Below, one piece after another: positions 7,195 through 15,864 of a stretch of 64,000 bases of DNA. Position numbers and translations under genes: made by a program. The notes under the pieces are model-generated. The model was not told where the DNA came from and did no database searches. It was given only the letters and a program-made list of their open reading frames with translations. The DNA lies in the NCBI RefSeq assembly GCF_000183135.1, contig NC_014734.1, positions 3,162,001 to 3,226,000 on the forward strand. Reading direction: 5' to 3'. The stretch's first letter is position 1. Each line of letters begins with the position of its first letter. The stretch comes from Paludibacter propionicigenes WB4. Lineage in GTDB: Bacteria; Bacteroidota; Bacteroidia; Bacteroidales; Paludibacteraceae.

Positions 7195-9932
7195 CAGTTT
7201 TTACTTTTTATCATATTATATTCTTCTTCCAATTCTTTACAGGCCTGACTGCAAATATCTCCAAGCTTCATCACCAACTCTTGTATGCCGTCGGCTTGTT
7301 GCTCGGCAATGGCGTAATCCTGTATTTTTCGTGCCATATTCTCAAAATCGGCATTGATACCCATAATGGAAAAGGATGGAATCATTTTGTGCACTGCTAA
7401 ATGCAGGCTGTTCCAGTCTTTTTCTTCCAGACTTTTTTTCATGGCGCTGATAAGCGGCGGTGTTTGTTCCAGATACAGCGAAATCATTTCCATCATCAAT
7501 GTGGGATTTGATTTGGTTCGGGTATTGAGGTACCTCAAATCGATACATCGTATTATTTTCAGATTGCTCACTACTTCTTCCACTTCTTTTTCCAGAGTTT
7601 CGATTACCACGGTTTTCTTAACCAATCCTATTATTTTAGAATAGAGTATCCGCTCATCTACCGGTTTAGCTATATAATCGTTCATCCCCACGTACTTGCA
7701 TTTATCCAGATCTACCGTAGTAACATCGGCCGTCAGAGCAATAATTGGAATATCCGAATGCATTGTATTTCGGATATAATCCGTAGCTTCGAAGCCGTTC
7801 ATTTCGGGCATCTGCAAGTCCATCAGAATTATGTCGTAGTTTTTGTTTTTCATTTTCTCAATGGCTATTCGTCCATTGTCGGCAATATCACGTTCAAAAC
7901 CAAAATCATCCAACAGCGTTTTCATTAAAAGTTGATTGAGTGGTATATCTTCCACCACTAACACCTTCAAGTCTTTAATTTCATCGTCGGGTTCTTCAGC
8001 AATGATTTCTTCTGTAGCTTGTTGGCTTGTTCTCTGAAAATTCAGCGTAAAACTGAAAGTTGAGCCTTCGTTGATTTCACTCGTTACGTGTATGGATCCG
8101 CCCTGCGATTCTACCAATTGCTTAACAATGGCAAGTCCCAGCCCGGTGCCGCCGTACAAACGGGAGGTACCACTGGAAGCCTGTTGGAAATTTTCAAAAA
8201 TTTTACCGATTTTTTCTTCCGAAATACCAATTCCGGTGTCTTTGATAGAAAATTGAACGCTGGCACTGTCATCGTTATTGGACAGTAAGCGTACGCTCAC
8301 ATATATTTTACCTTTTCCTGTGAATTTTACGGCATTGCTCATCAGGTTCAGAATGATCTGGTGCAAACGAACAGGATCGCCAACCAATACGTCCGGAATT
8401 GTTTTATCGTAATCAACCACCAGTTTCAGATTCTTTTCCAGAATTTTAGTTTCAAACAAATGGAGCATAGCCGAAATGGATAGTTCCATTTTAAACGGAA
8501 TTTTTTCAAATACCATTTTACCTGCATCTACTTTGGCCAGGTCGAGTATATCGTTAATCAGTACAATCAACGCATCGCCGCTCATTTTTATGGCAGACAA
8601 GTATTCCTTTTGCTTAGCTGTGAGTTCAGATTTCAGCAATACCTTTGTGAAACCAACGATGGCATTCATGGGGGTACGAATCTCGTGACTCATGTTGGAC
8701 AGAAACTGTTGTTTGGCTTTCACAGCCGTTTCGGCTATCTGGGTAGAGCTCTCGGCTTTGGTTTTAGCTATCTCGGCTATTTCGGTGGCCATTTCGGCAA
8801 ACACGATGGCTTCGTTCAACTGTGTTTCTATTTTTTTCTGATCGGTGATATCGCGCGCTACTACCACCACGCCCTGTACATTTCCTCTATCATCTTTATA
8901 CACCGAACCGTTGAATAAAACATCGGTCAGTTTTCCATCGCGTATAGTGAGTGGAAAATCAGTGACAAAACCATTGGCAAAAACGTCTTTATACACTTCT
9001 TTGGCTTTATCCGGTTCAGTGAAATAATCGAAAAAATCGGTTCCGATTATCTCTTCCCTGCTCATGCCCGTAATTTTTACCGAAGCGTTGTTTAAATCGG
9101 TAATTTTTCCTTCCAGGTTGATGGTAAACAACGGGTCGCGACTGGCTTCGATTAGGCTTCGTGAGTATTGCGAGGCCAGTTTCAGCGAATAGCTGAAAGC
9201 TTCAAGCTCTTTGGCGGCAGTTTCGCGTTTTTCTTTTTCTTCGGTCTGAAATACGAGTTCTTTGTCGGCGATAATTAATTCGGCGGCGCGCTTTTCCTTT
9301 TCTCCGGTCTGAAATACCAATTCTTTATCGGCAATTTTCAGTTCGGCGGCACGTTTCATTTTCTCGCCTGCCTGATAGGCTAATTCTTTGTCGGCTATAA
9401 TTAACTCGGCAGCACGTTTTTCTTTTTCTTTGTTCTGAAATACCAGTTCTTTGTTGGCCAGAATTAATTCTGCCGCACGCTTTTCCTTTTCGTTATTTAG
9501 AAATAACAGTTCTTTGTTGGCAATCACCAGTTCTTTGTTGGCATTACGCAGCTCTATAGCCCATTTTTGCTCCTCTACGTCTCTTGCCACCAATAGCGCT
9601 CCCAATACGTTTCCTTCCGCATCCGTGTAAACAGAGCCATTGAAAAGTACATCGGTCAGTTTTTTGTCGACACTGCAGAATGTCAGTGGGCAGTCTTTCA
9701 CAGAACCTTTGGCAAACACCCTCTTATAGACAGCTTTTGCTTTATTCGGTTCTGTGAAATAATCGAAGAAATTGCTGCCGATAAGTTTATCGCGGTCAAC
9801 CCCCGTAATAGTAACTTTTGCCTGGTTCATATCCGTTATTTTTCCATCAATATCGATGGTTATAAGCGGATCCAGGCTTGCTTCTATTAAGCTGCTGGCA
9901 TATTGAGATTCATGTTTGTTTGTTCTTTGCAT
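7194..9932 (-). CDS. Soluble hybrid histidine kinase: PAS-PAS-HisKA-HATPase-REC-Hpt
   Basis: The 912-residue protein has no membrane segment. Domains are PAS 1 (about 13-122), a long coiled coil (123-250), PAS 2 (256-363), HisKA (about 405-470, H416 in FLSNMSHEIRTPMN), HATPase (about 515-632; N-box NLMSNAVKF, DTGIGI, GGTGLGL), receiver (about 654-772, D705 in IILMDLQMPEMNG) and Hpt (about 810-905, H848 in LHLAVHKMIPS). It is a complete phosphorelay in one chain. The coiled coil is built from five near-identical 21-residue units (KEKRAAELIIADKELVFQ type). It lies between the AraC gene and the response regulator, so the three genes probably form one autoregulated operon. The signal is likely cytoplasmic. 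Confidence 0.92.
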   Translation of the reverse strand: MQRTNKHESQYASSLIEASLDPLITIDIDGKITDMNQAKVTITGVDRDKLIGSNFFDYFTEPNKAKAVYKRVFAKGSVKDCPLTFCSVDKKLTDVLFNGSVYTDAEGNVLGALLVARDVEEQKWAIELRNANKELVIANKELLFLNNEKEKRAAELILANKELVFQNKEKEKRAAELIIADKELAYQAGEKMKRAAELKIADKELVFQTGEKEKRAAELIIADKELVFQTEEKEKRETAAKELEAFSYSLKLASQYSRSLIEASRDPLFTINLEGKITDLNNASVKITGMSREEIIGTDFFDYFTEPDKAKEVYKDVFANGFVTDFPLTIRDGKLTDVLFNGSVYKDDRGNVQGVVVVARDITDQKKIETQLNEAIVFAEMATEIAEIAKTKAESSTQIAETAVKAKQQFLSNMSHEIRTPMNAIVGFTKVLLKSELTAKQKEYLSAIKMSGDALIVLINDILDLAKVDAGKMVFEKIPFKMELSISAMLHLFETKILEKNLKLVVDYDKTIPDVLVGDPVRLHQIILNLMSNAVKFTGKGKIYVSVRLLSNNDDSASVQFSIKDTGIGISEEKIGKIFENFQQASSGTSRLYGGTGLGLAIVKQLVESQGGSIHVTSEINEGSTFSFTLNFQRTSQQATEEIIAEEPDDEIKDLKVLVVEDIPLNQLLMKTLLDDFGFERDIADNGRIAIEKMKNKNYDIILMDLQMPEMNGFEATDYIRNTMHSDIPIIALTADVTTVDLDKCKYVGMNDYIAKPVDERILYSKIIGLVKKTVVIETLEKEVEEVVSNLKIIRCIDLRYLNTRTKSNPTLMMEMISLYLEQTPPLISAMKKSLEEKDWNSLHLAVHKMIPSFSIMGINADFENMARKIQDYAIAEQQADGIQELVMKLGDICSQACKELEEEYNMIKSKN

Positions 9933-9948
9933 ATTTTATTTATATCTG

Positions 9949-10010
9949 TAACCGATAACCGATAACTGTTCACTGATAACTGCTCACTGCTCACTGCTCA
10001 CTGTTCACTG
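9949..10010. repeat. Heptamer microsatellite TAACCGA/TAACTGT/TCACTGC
   Basis: About nine 7-bp units fill the gap between the AraC gene and the hybrid kinase gene and touch the stop codon of the AraC gene. They are the reverse complement of the CAGTGAA family upstream of several promoters. Confidence 0.8.
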
Positions 10011-10571
10011 TCAAATATCCTCTATCTGATTTCGTCGTTTTACTTTGAGTTGTTTAAAGTGCGAAGGTGAAAGTCCGGTGACCTTTTTAAACTGATTGGA
10101 AAGGTGCGCTACACTGCTGTAGTTCATCTTCCAGGCTATTTCCGTAATGTTAAGTTCGTCGTAAATGATCAGTTCTTTGATGCGTTCTATCTTATGATCA
10201 ATGATAAAATGCTCGATAGTACTTCCCTGTACTTCCGAGAACAAATTAGCCAGGTATGTGTAATCGTGTTTTAGTTTATCGCTGAGGTAGTCGGAAAAAT
10301 TGACCTTGATAGGCTCATCCGCGTAATGCACCATTTCCACGATTATATTTTTTATTTTTTCAATGAGAACAGCCCGTTTGTCGTCCATCAGCTCCAGTCC
10401 GGCATCCAGTAAGCCTGTTTTCAGTTTTTCGCGTTGGTCTACGGTAATGTTTTCCATCACCTCCACTTCGCCCAGTTCTACTACAATGAAGTGCAGTCCC
10501 AGTTTTTTCAGTTCCTCTTTCACCGCCATTTTACAGCGGGTACTCACCATATATTTGATATATAACTTCAA
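10011..10571 (-). CDS. AraC-family regulator with small N-terminal sensor-like domain; candidate master of the regulon
   Basis: The 186-residue protein has two parts. The N-terminal segment (about 1-60, MKLYIKYMVSTRCKMAVKEELKKLGL and VELGEVEVMENI) looks like the heavy-metal-associated-like fold seen in many short Bacteroidetes AraC proteins, but without the CxxC metal motif. The AraC DNA-binding domain (about 80-180) contains DYTYLANLFSEVQGSTIEHFI and NITEIAWKMNYSSVAHLSNQFKKVTGLSPSHFK. The ATG at 10571 lies about 25 nt after the start site predicted from its own two-box promoter (10599-10666). It is followed by the hybrid kinase. Autoregulation and the 21-bp AraC-like operator spacing make it the best candidate regulator of the six promoters; this is an inference. 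Confidence 0.88.
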   Translation of the reverse strand: MKLYIKYMVSTRCKMAVKEELKKLGLHFIVVELGEVEVMENITVDQREKLKTGLLDAGLELMDDKRAVLIEKIKNIIVEMVHYADEPIKVNFSDYLSDKLKHDYTYLANLFSEVQGSTIEHFIIDHKIERIKELIIYDELNITEIAWKMNYSSVAHLSNQFKKVTGLSPSHFKQLKVKRRNQIEDI

Positions 10572-10598
10572 GATAAATTGTTTTAAAAGATATTTTGG

Positions 10599-10666
10599 TA
10601 AAGGTACGTTAGTTTAATTCTAATCTATTACAAAACTTTGAAAATAAGTTACATAATTCACACATT
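10599..10666 (-). promoter_or_regulatory. Regulon promoter copy 3 (AraC-kinase operon)
   Basis: On the minus strand, box 1 is AATGTGTGAATTATGTAAC (10666-10648). Box 2 ends GTTTTGTAAT, 21 bp core to core. The -7 box TACCTTTA is at 10606-10599 after a 19-bp spacer, one base shorter than in the other copies, and its last base departs from TAnnTTTG. It drives the AraC gene and probably the kinase pair behind it. Confidence 0.72.
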
Positions 10667-10738
10667 TCAGTGAGCAGTTATCAGTGAACAGTTATCAGTG
10701 AACAGTTATCAGTGAACAGTTATCAGTGAACAGTCATC
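10667..10738. repeat. Heptamer microsatellite CAGTGAA-CAGTTAT
   Basis: About ten 7-bp units, strictly alternating CAGTGAA and CAGTTAT over most of the run, begin at the outer edge of box 1 of the AraC promoter. Confidence 0.85.
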
Positions 10739-10830
10739 AATCCGTTGTTTGGCTTGCACAGTTTTCTGCACAGTTTCATGTTACATTCTCAGATAAACTA
10801 ATTTCGATCATGCACTTAGCGTTACCTACA

Positions 10831-11145
10831 GTAATAACTATTGAAATAAAAGTATGCACTATTGGAATAACAGTGCGTACTATTAGAGTAACAGTGTATA
10901 CTGTTAGAGTAAAAGTATATACTAATGGAGTATCAGTGTACACTGTTGGAGTAACAGTATACACTATTAGAGTAACAGTGCGTACTATTAGAGTAATAGT
11001 ATACACTATTGGAGTAACAGTATGCACTACTAGAGTAACAGTGTATACTATTAAAGTAAAAGTATATACTAATAGAGTATCAGTGTACACTGTTGGAGTA
11101 ACAGTATACACTATTAGAGCAACAGTGTATACTATTGGAGTCCCC
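10831..11145. repeat. Tandem array 2, 21-bp unit (GTATACACTATTAGAGTAACA type)
   Basis: Fifteen contiguous units of exactly 21 bp run from 10831 to 11145 without any length change (for example starts at 10852, 10873, 10894, 10915 and 11104, 11125). Substitutions are concentrated at a few positions (GTATAC/GTGTAC/GTGCGT). A 13-bp direct repeat, GTTTTCTGCACAG, brackets the array at 10761-10773 and 11156-11168. Both strands stay open for over 100 codons only because the period is a multiple of three; no gene is proposed. Confidence 0.92.
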
Positions 11146-11168
11146 GCCCTTTAGGGTTTTCTGCACAG

Positions 11169-11469
11169 CGGGTCTATTCAATAAACTGTGTCAGAAAAGA
11201 TAATTCATTGATAGGCTATCTTTAGCCAAAAATTGACTCTATTCAAATTAATAGAATAAATACTGGTTAATGTGAAATAAAGTTTTTATCTTTGGCATGG
11301 AATTTTAATTAAAATCAAGAAGTGCCCATGATTACGATAGTTCGGTGCAAGTAAACAATTCCTAAATATATCTGTAAGATTAAAATAGTTTTTATAGTAT
11401 TTTCAGAACGATATAAGCACAATAAAAATATAAAGATAAATTTTGCAATCAGAGAAGAAGTAAATAATA
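11169..11469. other. Upstream region of the 11470 lipoprotein gene
   Basis: This A+T-rich stretch has no gene. The only recognisable signal is a possible -7 box TATCTTTG at 11287-11294 on the plus strand; no convincing -33 TTTG is seen at the right distance. If used, the leader of the lipoprotein mRNA would be about 165 nt. Confidence 0.4.
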
Positions 11470-13272
11470 ATGAGAACAAAAAAAGGAATGATATTAACTA
11501 TCTTGTTAATAAGTTGTCTTCAGTCGTGCATCTACGATACCAGCTTTATGTCGGAAGTAGATATAAAAAAGCCGAACACTTATCATCAATTAGATATTAC
11601 CTTGTCATCAACCAAAGATTCAATAGTAATATTTGGCCCCACTAACTTTAACTTTAACGTCAATACCTACGGTTTGAGGTTTAATGCCGGTGTACTGAAA
11701 TACTTGAATGTGAACCAACCTTTCGAACAATCTACGGGAAGTTTTACAATCAACCCAGATATTAAGAATGAAAACTGGTTTGATTTGACAATTGATTTTT
11801 ATGCTTGTACTGGATCTGGAAGTATTGCAGATAGACTGAAAGCTGAAAACTATTTGGGAAGTAGAACATGGAAAGTCAGATATTTAAATTTAAAGACCTT
11901 TGATTATCATTTTCAAAATAACATTACCGCCGATAGTATAGCTCAGGTTTTCTGGATTAAACCTAAGGAAGCCCCATCAACGATAGGTGTCGTGTATAAA
12001 GGGTATTCAACTAAACTGACTGTTACAAGGGTTTCGGGAGATACACTTTTTTATTCCGACAATGATTATTGTGGTGGATATCAGAATTATGAATTAAATG
12101 TGTCAGTAAATAGTAATGAACAAATAGAGTTTGGCACGAATATCAATTATCCATATCCAGAATTTATTATAACTCCGATTAGGTTTGATAGTTGTTTGGT
12201 AACTTGGACTCCAAGCCCTATAAAACGATATTACAAGTTATCGAACAAATATGCAGGATTTGGTAACTCGTTTAAAGATTTGGCTTTACCTGGAGTGGAT
12301 ATTAACTACAATTTGTCGACTTATCCAGCTAATTATACTTCCTCTTCTTCATATCGTGCATATATATGGACAACATATGTACAGGGTGTAAAAGCTGATT
12401 ATAATTGGGCTTATTCAAATGTAAAAGACAAGTTTGTATTGTCTAAAGCAATTCCTAAATATCCTGGACTAATATGGAGTGATTACTCGCTACCGCCTTA
12501 TGATAGAAAAGTAGATGGATTTGGGGTGGAGTATTTATTAGTGGGGAATAATGCTGGAACTCATTTTGTAGGGATTTTAAATAATGTACTGCATGTTTTT
12601 GATGAGAATCTGACAGATATTCGACAAATCACATTGGAGTCCAGACCTGAAACAGTATCCTTATATTACGTTCAAATGACCGACAACGGTTGTTTCGTGT
12701 GTTTTAATAATTACAGGGAATTCACAATGTACAATATTGGTTCGGATCCAACTTGGCAAAGATTTACATTTATGCCAAATTTAGATAATGCTAGTACAAT
12801 CACTATTCCTATGACAATCACAAGCCTCACTGCCGACGGGCATTATGCAGCTATATGTGGTGAAAAAAACTTATATATCTATGATGTGAGCGATCATCAA
12901 CATGCAACAATTGTATTTTCTACACCCCGTTCAAATGCGTATTCTGTATTAGCTAATCGACTCAATAAAAGTGAATTGATTGTCACCGCAAAGGATAAGA
13001 TTGAGGTGCGTTCATGTCCGGACTTTCAATTAAAGAAGCAACTTGTACTTAATGGAATGGGTGACTTTAATATAATGAATGTTGATAGCTACAGTAATAT
13101 ATTATTAGTAAGTTCTTCGAGCTATTATCACTTTATTGATCTGGGAACTATGAAAGAAATATTTCGATTTACGTTAGGTGGAAATCCATACTATGGATAT
13201 GATGGGCGATTGTACAGAAAACAATTTTTTATGGGTGGCACTAAAACGGATATGACTCCTTATTTGAAATAA
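11470..13272 (+). CDS. Large lipoprotein of unknown function
   Basis: The 600-residue protein begins MRTKKGMILTILLISCLQSCIYD, a lipoprotein signal peptide with lipobox LQSC. The body is rich in aromatic, beta-type repeats (for example YNIGSDPTWQRFTFMPNLDN, GHYAAICGEKNLYIYDVSD and SELIVTAKDKIEVRSCPDF). The C-terminal half looks like a WD40/propeller-type fold, but I do not recognise a family. Its stop is 2 bp before the next gene, an outer-membrane barrel, so the pair are probably partners at the outer membrane. A+T-rich codon use and surrounding repeats fit an accessory region. Confidence 0.75.
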   Translation: MRTKKGMILTILLISCLQSCIYDTSFMSEVDIKKPNTYHQLDITLSSTKDSIVIFGPTNFNFNVNTYGLRFNAGVLKYLNVNQPFEQSTGSFTINPDIKNENWFDLTIDFYACTGSGSIADRLKAENYLGSRTWKVRYLNLKTFDYHFQNNITADSIAQVFWIKPKEAPSTIGVVYKGYSTKLTVTRVSGDTLFYSDNDYCGGYQNYELNVSVNSNEQIEFGTNINYPYPEFIITPIRFDSCLVTWTPSPIKRYYKLSNKYAGFGNSFKDLALPGVDINYNLSTYPANYTSSSSYRAYIWTTYVQGVKADYNWAYSNVKDKFVLSKAIPKYPGLIWSDYSLPPYDRKVDGFGVEYLLVGNNAGTHFVGILNNVLHVFDENLTDIRQITLESRPETVSLYYVQMTDNGCFVCFNNYREFTMYNIGSDPTWQRFTFMPNLDNASTITIPMTITSLTADGHYAAICGEKNLYIYDVSDHQHATIVFSTPRSNAYSVLANRLNKSELIVTAKDKIEVRSCPDFQLKKQLVLNGMGDFNIMNVDSYSNILLVSSSSYYHFIDLGTMKEIFRFTLGGNPYYGYDGRLYRKQFFMGGTKTDMTPYLK

Positions 13273-13274
13273 TT

Positions 13275-14015
13275 ATGAAAAAAGTTATCTTTAGTATCAT
13301 TATGATATTACCATTTTTATTGTTTGCTCAAACAAATAGAAACTCTTATTCAAATCAGGATAGTAATACTTATGAATTGTCGATTGAATCCGGTTTCGGA
13401 AGTTACTTAATGTCAAATCTTAAGGATCTTCAAAGCACCATCATTAGCAAAAGTGAAATACCCATACTGAGAACTACTTCATTTCCTTCTTATTTTAATT
13501 ATTCAATAAGATTTGGACGCTTAATTAATAATAGTTATTTGGGTTTAACAGGAGGATTAATGTCAACCGGTTCCAGATCATCTTTATCTGATTACTCAGG
13601 GTATTATGCTTCGGATATCAATTGTAAAGCTTTTAATATTGGAGCTTACACTCGCAAAGCATTTGCAAATTATCAGTTATTTAAACGTCCTCTTGAGATA
13701 GGGTATGTCCTAAATACCTCCTTTCTCTATTCATTTGTAAAAATGAAAGATAATTTACAATTATATGGTTACGATGCACTTATTAATGATAGCTACACAT
13801 TTAATTCAATAGGCTTATATATTGAGCCAATGCTTTATGCTGCATATATGTTTAACCAGCACATAGGGATTGAAGTAAATGCCGGCGGAGCACTAAGTAT
13901 AAGCTCTCCATTATATTATCAAAAAATAAAAAATGAATTTGTAATTTATGAGAAAAAAAGATTCGCAAATTGGAGCGGATATAGACTTAGCATTGGTTTA
14001 ATATCAAGGTTTTGA
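13275..14015 (+). CDS. Outer-membrane beta-barrel protein paired with the 600-residue lipoprotein
   Basis: The 246-residue protein has a signal peptide (MKKVIFSIIMILPFLLFAQ). Strand-like segments follow (YELSIESGFGSYLM, FNYSIRFGRLINN, YLGLTGGLMSTGS, FNIGAYTRKAFANYQ, LEIGYVLNTSFLYSF, IGLYIEPMLYAAYMF, IGIEVNAGGALSI), ending in YRLSIGLISRF with a terminal Phe as in barrel proteins. It is translationally close to the lipoprotein gene (2 bp gap). Specific function unknown. Confidence 0.75.
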   Translation: MKKVIFSIIMILPFLLFAQTNRNSYSNQDSNTYELSIESGFGSYLMSNLKDLQSTIISKSEIPILRTTSFPSYFNYSIRFGRLINNSYLGLTGGLMSTGSRSSLSDYSGYYASDINCKAFNIGAYTRKAFANYQLFKRPLEIGYVLNTSFLYSFVKMKDNLQLYGYDALINDSYTFNSIGLYIEPMLYAAYMFNQHIGIEVNAGGALSISSPLYYQKIKNEFVIYEKKRFANWSGYRLSIGLISRF

Positions 14016-14403
14016 AAATTAAAAAGAATCAAATCTATAAATGACGTCTAACATATAACATATGGTTATGTTCATTGGCTGACTGATGTGATATGTATTC
14101 AGGTAGTTTTGCTCCTGCCATTAGCAGGCAAGGGTGTTGGGCGCAACGTAGTTCGGCAAAGTGTCTTCGGCTTGTCGTGGTAGGAAGCAGTATTATTTAC
14201 GCTACGACAAACAGAGTTACAGATAAACGTTGACGTAATAAGCTTACAATATAAACTGATCTTTAATCAGAATCTTTAATTCTGGATATTCTATAATTCT
14301 GTACGCTCGGCTTTGCCGCTTGGCTTGCCAAGAATCCTGATTCTGACAACAATATGTAATGCGAGGAGAGGTCAATAGTAGTAAATGAAAAAAAGGAAGA
14401 ATC
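14016..14403. repeat. Intergenic region with partial copies of dispersed repeats
   Basis: No gene is seen. At 14141-14170 there is a fragment of the CTTCGGCAAAGTGTCTTCG repeat (complete copies at 15683 and 17672). At 14257-14352 there is a copy of a second element, TTTAATCAGAATCTTTAATT ... GGCTTGCCAAGAATCCTGATT. Its ends can pair imperfectly, and it recurs at 20115-20192. Confidence 0.65.
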
Positions 14404-14730
14404 ATGCTAAAACTCACGCTACATTGGGAGTATTTTAAAAGTACCTTAGTTTTAAATCTGTCTAGCTCGGTATTACTTGCTTTTATTGTACACTTTACAT
14501 TAATGACATTGCCTGAGCCTCCACCATTTTATATCGTATACATTCGCTGTTGTATGTTTGGTGGTCCGTTATTGTGTCTGTTATACAAAGAGATGTCAAG
14601 GAAAAATGAATATTATTTCTATTATAATCGGGGAATTTCAAAGTTGAGTCTTTTTATTACTACTTTGTCTACTTATGTCCTGACAGGTTACTTACTAATA
14701 GCCATTTTACATTATGCCAAACTTGCTTGA
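14404..14730 (+). CDS. Small membrane protein of an ABC transporter pair
   Basis: The 108-residue protein has three hydrophobic helices (about 15-36, 43-62 and 78-104). A cytoplasmic loop MSRKNEYYFYYNRGISKLSLF joins the second and third. The last 17 nt overlap the start of the ABC ATPase gene, which indicates translational coupling. The RGISK loop resembles coupling segments that contact an ATPase. It is probably the reduced permease or accessory membrane subunit of the transporter. Confidence 0.7.
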   Translation: MLKLTLHWEYFKSTLVLNLSSSVLLAFIVHFTLMTLPEPPPFYIVYIRCCMFGGPLLCLLYKEMSRKNEYYFYYNRGISKLSLFITTLSTYVLTGYLLIAILHYAKLA

Positions 14731-15385
14731 AATTGACAGCGTTGTCAAATCATTCTATATGCACGATGTCCTGACTGACATTTATCTGAAATGTCAAACA
14801 GGTGATATTATTGGCATGCTCGGACGAAACGGGACGGGCAAATCGACACTAATGAAGATCCTTTTTGGAACTTTACAAGCTGACAGAAAATTTATCAGAA
14901 TTGATGGAGTGGTTTATGATCAACCTTATAAGACCGTAAATGAAATATGTTATCTTCCTCAGGATTCATTTCTGCCCAAACATATGAGTATAGAAAAGGC
15001 AGTAAAATTGTATTTGGATAAAAATCAAGTACAAGATTTTATGGAAGACCCGATATTGCAAAAACTGGATGCAAGTAAAATAGCACATTTATCCGGTGGA
15101 GAATTAAGATACCTTGAAATCAAATTATTGTTGAATACGGCTTGTAAATTCATATTACTCGATGAACCGTTTAATGGAGTCTCACCAATTTTGGTTGGAG
15201 AAATAAAGAAACTAATTCTGAAAACGTCTGAATTTAAAGGAATCATATTGACCGACCATGACTATCGGAATGTTTTGGACGTTGCAAATCAATTTTGTTT
15301 GATTTATGATGGAGGAATAAAGAGAATTGATGACAAACAGGAACTTGTGCGATGGGGATACATTCCCGAATCAAGACTTGAATAA
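14714..15385 (+). CDS. ABC transporter ATP-binding protein
   Basis: The 223-residue protein is a standard ABC ATPase: Walker A GRNGTGKST (37-45), Q-loop LPQDS, signature LSGGELRYLE, Walker B FILLDEPFNGV and switch His in ILTDHDYRNV. It starts at 14714 inside the end of the upstream membrane gene. Exporter-type ATPases of this size serve lipid, antibiotic or peptide transport; the single small membrane partner does not reveal the substrate. Confidence 0.9.
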   Translation: MPNLLEIDSVVKSFYMHDVLTDIYLKCQTGDIIGMLGRNGTGKSTLMKILFGTLQADRKFIRIDGVVYDQPYKTVNEICYLPQDSFLPKHMSIEKAVKLYLDKNQVQDFMEDPILQKLDASKIAHLSGGELRYLEIKLLLNTACKFILLDEPFNGVSPILVGEIKKLILKTSEFKGIILTDHDYRNVLDVANQFCLIYDGGIKRIDDKQELVRWGYIPESRLE

Positions 15386-15420
15386 AAATAAATACAGCCA
15401 ACAGACTAACACGAGTCTGC

Positions 15421-15680
15421 TACCCGAAAACAAAAAAATATATCGGTGCGCTGCACCTCATGACTCAACAATAATTAGGTTTCTACAAATATCTTGGAAC
15501 GCTGTTCCTTAGAGTTCGTCCAATAAGGTGCGGAGCACCGAAACCTTAGTAGAATAAAGAAGAACAGAAATAAAATAGGTGCAGCGCACCGACATATAAT
15601 TGCCTTTAATCAGAATCTATAAAACCTGCCTAAAGAGATAGGACGGACAAATGTAGAGAAAATAGAATGAGCTGCTTATG
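15421..15680. repeat. Dispersed repeat R1, copy A (260 bp)
   Basis: This 260-bp block is nearly identical and equal in length to 17832-18091, in the same orientation. It contains a series of micro-hairpins with 5-bp stems and 3-nt loops: GGTGC-GCT-GCACC, GGAAC-GCT-GTTCC (15496-15508), GGTGC-GGA-GCACC and GGTGC-AGC-GCACC. It ends with TTGCCTTTAATCAGAATCTA, shared with other repeats in this region. No coding potential is apparent. Confidence 0.88.
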
Positions 15681-15682
15681 GT

Positions 15683-15837
15683 CTTGTTGAGCTTAACGTA
15701 CTTCGGCAAAGTGTCTTCGCTTTGTCGTGTTAGAAGGAAAGCTCCTGCTTTCCATATTGAAAAGAATTTAATTGGATTTATAAGTCAGAGCCTTGTTTCT
15801 AATACGACGTAGTCTGGAGACTACGCCGAACGTGGGG
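15683..15837. repeat. Dispersed repeat R2, copy A (155 bp)
   Basis: The block runs from CTTGTTGAGCTTAACG through CTTCGGCAAAGTGTCTTCG to CGCCGAACGTGGGG. It matches 17672-17825. Here it follows R1, whereas in the second locus it precedes R1. Confidence 0.85.
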
Positions 15838-15864
15838 AAAGTACGAATTTCTGACGCAGTCTTT

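Noticed and set aside
10726-11154. Long open frames on both strands (142 and 111 codons) with seven-residue repeats
   Set aside because: They are translations of a 21-bp tandem array. The period keeps several frames open on both strands, and there is no start signal or non-repeat domain.
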